The notes under the pieces are model-generated. The model searched no databases. It saw only the letters and a list, made by a program, of their open reading frames with translations, and was not told the DNA's origin. Made by a program: the position numbers and the translations under genes. A stretch of 11,325 bases of DNA from Methyloligella sp. (lineage in GTDB: Bacteria > Pseudomonadota > Alphaproteobacteria > Rhizobiales > JALUTE01). Positions 7,834 through 11,325 of the stretch are shown here, one piece after another (the first letter of the stretch is position 1; the number at the start of each line of letters is the position of its first letter). The stretch lies in assembly GCA_027058255.1 (NCBI GenBank), contig JALUTE010000294.1, positions 1-11,325 of the forward strand. Direction: 5' to 3'.

Positions 7834-8052
7834 GATCCTCCACCCCTGGCTGACCGCTCGAGAATGGATGCCGGGTGCGTGGCGGCCTCGGTTTCGACTC
7901 TGTCCTGGCGCCCTCTCGGGGCCGCGTGGCTTGGCAGGGCGTGCACGCGCCACGGGCACTGCGTCGGCAGGACGGGCGCTCGCGGCCGCAAGACGCCCCT
8001 CGGCCCGCGTGCCAGCATAGGACCACCATCGAAGCGGCGCCAGCCGACACCC

Positions 8053-8937
8053 CTACCTGCCGAGGGCGATCCGTCCACCGCCCGGCGTGTTGATGTCGAT
8101 GCGCTCCGACGTCAGGGCGGCGTAGCCTGCTACGGTCGGAATGGCAATATAGTAGGGAACGAACAGATTGGCGCGCGGAACCGGCATCATCCATACCTCG
8201 ATTCCCGTCGTGCGTGCCATGTACTTCGTCTCCTTGTTCATCTTGTGCCCGGCAATGGGGACATAGCGAACGCGGCAGACATAGGCCGAGCGCGAGATGC
8301 CGCGGGAGCGCACGCCTTCCAGGCGAACCGTCTTCTTGTGCGACAGGACGAGGTCGAAGCGCTGCTTGCCATCGAAGATGGGAATGCGCCGGCGACAGGG
8401 GTTGGTGCCGCGCACGCCGCGCCGGGCGACGGTGAGGGCCATGACCGCGCTCAGGGGATCGAGTGCCTTGGTCAGGTGGTGCGCCCGCACGGGCACGCGC
8501 TTTCGCGAGGGGCGAATGGGCGGCTCGGCGGAGACCTTCCACACAGCGGGCTGCACATTGGCGGGGCGCTGCATGTCGATGCGCCCGCGTTTCGAGTTGC
8601 TCTTGAAGGCGAAGGCATATTTGAGGGGCTTCGGCCCTGCGCCGGTGAAACGGCCCGAGCTCCGGGTCTCGCCGCGCCACTTGAAGGCGCCGAAAATGGC
8701 GCTGATGGATGCCCGGCCGCTCAGGGAATAGCCATTGCCATTGACGTTCGAGGTGAACTCGAAACGGCCGAGATCGAATCCGGCGAAGGTGATGCGGTAA
8801 AGCGCGCGCACCTTGACCGGAAACTGCCGGGCATGCGCCCGGTCCGCCGCGACCGTCCCGGCGATGGTGACAAAACCAGCCAGCCCCACCAGGGCCGCCA
8901 GCCCCAACAGAGTGCTCCGAACGGGGAAGGCCCTCAT
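8053..8937 (-). CDS. DUF3108-family periplasmic protein
   Basis: 294 residues. A signal peptide or anchor is visible: MRAFPVR, a hydrophobic stretch 8-30, then a likely AHA-RQ cleavage near 36. The mature part is rich in beta strands, with YRITFAGFDLGRFEFTSNV (about 47-65), the LDPLSA motif (159-164), IPIFDGKQRFDL (about 185-196) and a YVCRVRYVPIAGHK segment (219-232). This pattern fits DUF3108, a family of unknown function in proteobacterial envelopes. Two Cys residues (181 and 221) could form a disulfide. The ATG at 8937 is preceded by GAGAGG at about 7-nt spacing; an in-frame TTG at 8955 is less likely. From memory this family often lies next to the SUV3-like helicase gene in Hyphomicrobiales, as here. 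The 219-bp gap to the helicase leaves it open whether they share a transcript. Biochemical function unknown. Confidence 0.85.
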   Translation of the reverse strand: MRAFPVRSTLLGLAALVGLAGFVTIAGTVAADRAHARQFPVKVRALYRITFAGFDLGRFEFTSNVNGNGYSLSGRASISAIFGAFKWRGETRSSGRFTGAGPKPLKYAFAFKSNSKRGRIDMQRPANVQPAVWKVSAEPPIRPSRKRVPVRAHHLTKALDPLSAVMALTVARRGVRGTNPCRRRIPIFDGKQRFDLVLSHKKTVRLEGVRSRGISRSAYVCRVRYVPIAGHKMNKETKYMARTTGIEVWMMPVPRANLFVPYYIAIPTVAGYAALTSERIDINTPGGGRIALGR

Positions 8938-9257
8938 ACCCAGCCTCTCGAACAACAGCCTGCCTCAGAAATCCTAGCCGTATCTCTCGCCCTAGCCCGG
9001 CTTTGGGTCAATTGTGTGACCCGGGCGCCGCGGGGGCGAGTCTCCACCGGCAGGGGGCACTCTCGCACGGGCTTGGTAAACAAATCGACCACAATCGCGT
9101 CGAAACAGACCGGGCGGCGATCGAGCGTGGCCGAGAAGCCTCACCCACACAACCCCCTCGGAAGGGAAGGATATTTCACCAAGACGTGTATGCATCGCCC
9201 CCCTGCGTCGGCTAGAGTGGCCGCGCCTTGCAATCAAATCGTATAGGGAGAAACGCT
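8938..9257. promoter_or_regulatory. Divergent intergenic control region (DUF3108 gene / DsrE gene)
   Basis: This 320-bp gap separates two genes that point away from each other, so it must hold both promoters. It contains the palindrome at 9005-9022 and some AT-richer patches (9073-9095, 9170-9180, 9230-9245). On the minus strand TTGACC (9006-9011) could be a -35 box, with GAGATA (8981-8986) as a poor -10 at 19-bp spacing. On the plus strand no convincing -35/-10 pair was found. I saw no tRNA-like cloverleaf or credible small gene here. Confidence 0.5.
9005..9022. promoter_or_regulatory. 18-bp palindrome, candidate operator
   Basis: GGGTCAATTGTGTGACCC is an inverted repeat with perfect 6-bp arms (GGGTCA / TGACCC) and a 6-bp centre. 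It lies about 70 bp upstream of the DUF3108 start and overlaps a TTGACC that could serve as its -35 box. Arm and spacer length suit binding by a dimeric helix-turn-helix regulator. No regulator gene is in the window, and a transcript hairpin is the other possibility. Confidence 0.4.
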
Positions 9258-9698
9258 ATGGCGAAGTTCCTGGGCCTTCTCATGGGAGCTGTGATGACCG
9301 TGTGGGCGAGCAGCGCAGCGCTTGCGGGCACCGTCCACAAGGTGGTGATCCACGTCGACCAGAACAATCCGAAGGTCATGAACATGGCCCTCAACAACGT
9401 CCAGAACGTCTACAAATACTACAAGGCGAAGGGCGAGAAGGTGATCGTCGAGGTCGTCGCCTACGGGCCGGGCCTGCACATGTTCCGGGCCGATACCAGC
9501 CCGGTGAAGAGCCGCGTCGCCACCATGAAGCTGGCGATTCCGGATCTGCAATTCTCCGCCTGCGGCAATACGCATCGCAAGATGAGCAAGAAGGCCGGCA
9601 AGAAGGTCACGCTCCTGGACGAGGCAACCATGGTGCCCTCGGGTGTCGTGCGGATCATGGAGCTGCAGGAGAAGGGGTATTCTTACGTGCGGCCCTGA
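9258..9698 (+). CDS. Secreted DsrE-family protein
   Basis: 146 residues. A clear signal peptide covers 1-23, ending SSAALA-GT, so the product is periplasmic. The mature part matches the DsrE/DsrF-like fold (COG1416 type): VHKVVIHVDQNNPKVMNMAL (26-45), VEVVAYGPGLHMF (64-76), SPVKSRV (81-87), then FSACGNT (99-105) with the single cysteine Cys102, and VPSGVVRIMELQEKGYSYVR (127-146) at the end. DsrE-fold proteins carry sulfur on a conserved cysteine in sulfur-relay systems. For this exported subgroup the role is unproven, and Cys102 as a sulfur or thiol site is inference. The ATG at 9258 has AGGGAG (9245-9250) 7 nt upstream, a good start. The gene stands alone: DUF3108 diverges from it and a hairpin terminator follows. 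No other sulfur-metabolism gene is visible in the window. Confidence 0.9.
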   Translation: MAKFLGLLMGAVMTVWASSAALAGTVHKVVIHVDQNNPKVMNMALNNVQNVYKYYKAKGEKVIVEVVAYGPGLHMFRADTSPVKSRVATMKLAIPDLQFSACGNTHRKMSKKAGKKVTLLDEATMVPSGVVRIMELQEKGYSYVRP

Positions 9699-9790
9699 CC
9701 GGGGCGTGCCGGAATCCGACAGGCTTCGCGGGGTGCGCGGCCAGGCCGAGGTCTGAGGTCTCCGGCCGCACGCCCGAGCATGCATCTCCA

Positions 9791-9820
9791 AGCCCCGCCA
9801 CCGCCGGTGGCGGGGTTGTT
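9791..9820 (+). terminator. Hairpin terminator after the DsrE gene
   Basis: CCCCGCCACC (9793-9802) and GGTGGCGGGG (9806-9815) form a perfect 10-bp stem with a 3-nt GCC loop, extended by a G-T and an A-T pair. On the plus strand it is followed by TTGTTCGTTC, a moderately T-rich tail. It lies about 95 nt after the DsrE stop and between convergent genes, so it may also stop minus-strand transcripts from the small membrane protein gene. Confidence 0.75.
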
Positions 9821-9878
9821 CGTTCGGCGCATGCCGGTCTGCGCCCGGGCCATGTCGGGCATGCTCCGGCACGCTACG

Positions 9879-10226
9879 CTACAGGAGGATGAGCACGATC
9901 AGGCAGAACGCGAGGCCGAGCAGCCAGAAGGCTTCCTCTTCGTGGCCCTCCAGCCAATCGGCGATCAGGGCCGGGAGGTCCACATAGGCGAATTTCACCA
10001 GCGCGGCGAGGAAGAGCGCCCCGAGGATGCCGAGCGCCCACAGTCCCGTGGACAACGGGTCGTCGATTGCGTGACCGGATCGGATGGCCACCACATGGGC
10101 GGTGGCGACGAGCGCCACCATCAGGGCGAGGAGAGAGACGAAGCCGAGCAGGAAGAGCACGGCATACCGCATGACGAAGGCGAGATTGCTCTCGCCGCGG
10201 TCCTGCCCTGCGCGCGATCCATCCAT
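9879..10226 (-). CDS. Small three-helix membrane protein, function unknown
   Basis: 115 residues from the ATG at 10226; a GTG at 10229 would add one residue. Three hydrophobic segments stand out: about 19-48 (starting MRYAVLFLLGF), 60-83 (TGLWALGILGALF) and 98-115 (AFWLLGLAFCLIVLILL, which ends the protein). A short acidic loop, WLEGHEEEAF (91-100), precedes the third helix. No domain was recognised. A start at the internal Met20 (10172) is possible, because the first 18 residues are polar and neither start has a strong Shine-Dalgarno sequence. It lies 112 bp downstream of the thioredoxin-like gene on the same strand, so they could share a transcript. The clean membrane pattern and lack of in-frame stops support a real gene. 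Confidence 0.75.
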   Translation of the reverse strand: MDGSRAGQDRGESNLAFVMRYAVLFLLGFVSLLALMVALVATAHVVAIRSGHAIDDPLSTGLWALGILGALFLAALVKFAYVDLPALIADWLEGHEEEAFWLLGLAFCLIVLILL

Positions 10227-10338
10227 CACGGTGCTCGTCTACCGGTCCATGCCGCGACCCGCCCACCGGGCCGGAACGGCGCCATTGTGGGACGGTCATG
10301 GATAAGAAGCGGTAAAGAGACGCTGGCCCCGCGCGGTC

Positions 10339-10899
10339 TCAGGCGGCCCTCGCCCGCCATTTGATGGAGCAGCCCATCGAGGGGATCTGCTCGCGCGGCC
10401 CCTCGCCGGTCTCGGCCACCTGCTTCATGGCAAGGAAAAGATCGCGGCGCACGTCGGCCGGCGCCGTCTCCTTGCGGCTCGCATCCAGCCGGCCGCGATA
10501 TTGCAGCTCACCCTTGGCGTTGAAGCCGAAGAAGTCCGGCGTGCAGACGGCGCCCCAGGCGCGGGCGACCTCCTGGGACTCGTCGTGGAGATAGGGGAAG
10601 GGAAAGTCGTGCTTTGCGGCGAACGCCTTCATGTTCTCGAAGGAGTCCTCGGGATAGGCGGCCGCGTCATTGGAGCATATGGCCACGCTCTTGATGCCCA
10701 GGGCCTCGAGGTCCCGGGCATCGCGCACGATGCGGTCGATGATCGCCTTCACATAGGGGCAGTGATTGCAGATGAACATCACCAGCGTGCCATTCGGCCC
10801 GCGAAAGTCCTCGAGACGCCAGGTCCGCCCATCGGTTCCCGGAAGCTCGAAATCCGGGGCCTTCCATCCAAACTCGCAAACGGGTGTCGTCTCGGCCAT
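10339..10899 (-). CDS. Thioredoxin-like / AhpC-TSA redoxin family protein
   Basis: 186 residues with no signal peptide, so cytoplasmic. The N-terminal part reads APDFELPGTDGRTWRLEDFR (14-33), followed by LVMFICNHCPYVKAI, with the redox pair Cys44-Asn-His-Cys47. VCTPDFFGF supplies the cis-proline (Pro121) expected near the active site, with an extra Cys119. The C-terminus has the family-typical PSMGCSIKWR (173-182, Cys177). This CNHCPYV subgroup is widespread and usually annotated as thioredoxin or redoxin family; substrates are not established. It could reduce disulfides or act as a peroxiredoxin-like enzyme; the CxxC favours the former. The ATG at 10899 follows a purine-rich AGAAGAGAGAGA stretch. 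A candidate promoter lies about 110 bp upstream (11013-11042). The small membrane protein gene lies downstream on the same strand. Confidence 0.92.
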   Translation of the reverse strand: MAETTPVCEFGWKAPDFELPGTDGRTWRLEDFRGPNGTLVMFICNHCPYVKAIIDRIVRDARDLEALGIKSVAICSNDAAAYPEDSFENMKAFAAKHDFPFPYLHDESQEVARAWGAVCTPDFFGFNAKGELQYRGRLDASRKETAPADVRRDLFLAMKQVAETGEGPREQIPSMGCSIKWRARAA

Positions 10900-11012
10900 C
10901 GCTTGTCTCTCTCTTCTTCCATCTAGCTATCCGGTCTTCGCTCACGCGGCCCCGGCTCTGCCCCGGGCGGTCGGCCACCGCCCGGCCGCGTCTGCTGTCG
11001 GTCTCGGAGGCC

Positions 11013-11042
11013 TCTATACGACCGCTCGATTTGCCAAGGCAA
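11013..11042 (-). promoter_or_regulatory. Candidate promoter of the thioredoxin-like gene
   Basis: On the minus strand TTGCCT (11042-11037) and TATAGA (11018-11013) are separated by 18 bp; each matches 4 of 6 positions of the sigma-70 consensus. The start of transcription would fall near 11005, leaving a leader of about 105 nt before the ATG at 10899. It lies beside the GCAAGGCCTTGC palindrome. Called by eye only. Confidence 0.35.
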
Positions 11043-11050
11043 GGCCTTGC
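11039..11050. repeat. 12-bp perfect palindrome, GCAAGGCCTTGC
   Basis: The palindrome has no spacer and overlaps the -35 side of the candidate promoter for the thioredoxin-like gene. A small inverted repeat TTGCC-AA-GGCAA (11031-11042) overlaps its left end. It may be an operator or chance in GC-rich DNA. Confidence 0.35.
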
Positions 11051-11142
11051 GCGGGCGGGGACCGCGCGGCTGTGCCATCGGCCGGGCGGGTCTCTTGGCT
11101 CGCTGCCCGGGAGAATAATTTTGCGCATTGGACCTCGCGCTC

Positions 11143-11171
11143 TTGACGCCTGTTGCGATCGGGTGCAGACT
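11143..11171 (+). promoter_or_regulatory. Weak candidate promoter for the 34-codon ORF
   Basis: TTGACG (11143-11148) is a good -35 box. At 17-bp spacing the -10 position reads CAGACT (11166-11171), matching only 3 of 6 bases. Transcription would start near 11178, just before the Shine-Dalgarno run. Only the -35 half is strong. Confidence 0.3.
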
Positions 11172-11175
11172 TCAT

Positions 11176-11184
11176 TTATCCACA
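11176..11184 (+). promoter_or_regulatory. Perfect DnaA box
   Basis: TTATCCACA matches the high-affinity DnaA box (TTWTNCACA) at all nine positions. It lies 21 bp before the ATG of the 34-codon ORF, next to its Shine-Dalgarno run. A looser copy, TTTTGCGCA with one mismatch, is at 11119-11127 inside an AT-rich patch. One perfect and one imperfect site do not make an origin. Control of the downstream gene by DnaA, or the edge of an origin beyond the window, are both possible. Confidence 0.5.
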
Positions 11185-11204
11185 GAGAAAGGAGGTCTAG
11201 GAAA

Positions 11205-11309
11205 ATGGCACCACCGGACAGTCCTGAGCCGTCTTGGAACGGACTCCCCGTGGCTCTGATGGCCATGTTCCGGACCGGACGGCAAGATACCGACAATCGA
11301 ACACTTTAG
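11205..11309 (+). CDS. 34-residue ORF with strong Shine-Dalgarno sequence (small protein or leader peptide)
   Basis: The ORF encodes MAPPDSPEPSWNGLPVALMA and 14 more residues ending in NRTL, then TAG (11307-11309). AAAGGAGGTC (11188-11197) is a near-perfect complement to the 16S rRNA end, about 8 nt before the ATG. I do not recognise the protein. It has a Pro-rich polar start, a short hydrophobic centre (GLPVALMAMF, residues 13-22) and a polar end, too short for a typical membrane helix. A second Shine-Dalgarno-like GGAGG (11318-11322) follows, so a larger gene probably begins just past the right edge. The ORF could be that gene's upstream leader, an independent small protein or chance. It has no run of one amino acid's codons like a classical attenuator. 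Confidence 0.5.
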   Translation: MAPPDSPEPSWNGLPVALMAMFRTGRQDTDNRTL

Positions 11310-11317
11310 GAAGGCTC

Positions 11318-11322
11318 GGAGG
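11318..11322 (+). promoter_or_regulatory. Shine-Dalgarno-like run at the window edge
   Basis: GGAGG followed by ATC at the last bases of the window, 9 nt after the stop of the 34-codon ORF. The helicase start in this window has the same GGAGGATC context directly before its ATG. A start codon is expected within a few bases beyond 11325. Confidence 0.4.
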
Positions 11323-11325
11323 ATC

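Larger units (their letters stand above)
10900..11204. other. Intergenic region between the thioredoxin-like gene and the 34-codon ORF
   Basis: 305 bp with no supported gene. It holds the candidate minus-strand promoter and the adjacent 12-bp palindrome (11039-11050), an AT-rich patch GAATAATTTT (11113-11122), a TTGACG that could be a plus-strand -35 box (11143-11148) and a perfect DnaA box (11176-11184). The stretch 10920-11010 is plain GC-rich sequence in which I see nothing. Confidence 0.6.

Noticed and set aside
7922..7956. Short inverted repeats (including GCGTGCACGC at 7939-7948) between DUF3108 and the helicase, considered as a terminator
   Set aside because: The stems are short, there is no T tract, and such repeats are common in this GC-rich DNA.
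7830..8078. A small minus-strand ORF between the DUF3108 and helicase genes
   Set aside because: The product is Arg/Pro-rich without a domain, it overlaps the ends of both neighbours and its start has no convincing ribosome binding site.
4672..9246. A 1524-codon open frame on the plus strand, opposite the helicase and DUF3108 genes
   Set aside because: It is antisense to two clearly recognisable genes and has no family motifs. Long antisense frames are common in GC-rich genomes, because strong third-position GC bias makes stops rare in one antisense frame.
8956..9257. Possible tRNA or small RNA gene in the long divergent gap
   Set aside because: No T-loop signature, cloverleaf arms or terminator hairpin were seen.
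11100..11325. Full chromosomal or plasmid replication origin at the right end
   Set aside because: Only one perfect and one imperfect DnaA box are visible, with no iterons and no dnaA, hemE, repC or parA gene in the window. Kept only as a lead.

Overview
The window is GC-rich DNA (about two thirds G+C by eye) from what is most likely an alphaproteobacterium of the Hyphomicrobiales/Rhizobiales type. The main clue is an SUV3-like RNA helicase overlapping an S4-domain (Hsp15-like) gene, with a DUF3108 protein gene just upstream. From memory this is a common alphaproteobacterial arrangement. No tRNA, rRNA, CRISPR array, transposase or integrase was seen.

Layout. (1) Positions 1-2521, plus strand: the end of an exporter operon with a truncated HlyD-type periplasmic adaptor, an FtsX/MacB-like permease and an ABC ATPase, tightly packed (TGATG overlap between the last two). 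It ends at a long hairpin shared with the convergent gene. (2) 2628-3992, minus: an exported von Willebrand factor A protein with an intact MIDAS motif. (3) 4187-8937, minus: DUF3108 periplasmic protein, SUV3-like helicase and S4 RNA-binding protein, the last two overlapping by 4 nt (ATGA). (4) 8938-9257: a divergent control region with an 18-bp palindrome. (5) 9258-9698, plus: a secreted DsrE-family protein followed by a strong hairpin terminator. (6) 9879-10899, minus: a small three-helix membrane protein and a CxxC thioredoxin-like protein. (7) 10900-11325: a control region with a plausible promoter for the thioredoxin-like gene, a perfect DnaA box and a 34-codon ORF with a near-ideal Shine-Dalgarno sequence. 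A second Shine-Dalgarno-like run at the window edge suggests another gene just beyond it.

How the genes may work together. The exporter genes form one machine in which the ATPase and permease act in the inner membrane and the adaptor spans the periplasm; its substrate is unknown. Helicase and S4 protein are translationally coupled and both bind RNA, so a shared role in RNA decay or ribosome rescue is reasonable. The DsrE, VWA and DUF3108 proteins all carry export signals and are probably envelope proteins of unknown role.

Most of the window is ordinary chromosomal content. I found no convincing new multi-gene system. The best leads are the DnaA box plus 34-codon ORF at the right end, the palindrome in the divergent region, and the VWA gene lying directly after the helicase-S4 pair where I would have expected ferredoxin and CarD genes. 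Very long ORFs opposite the real genes are side effects of high GC content and were rejected.
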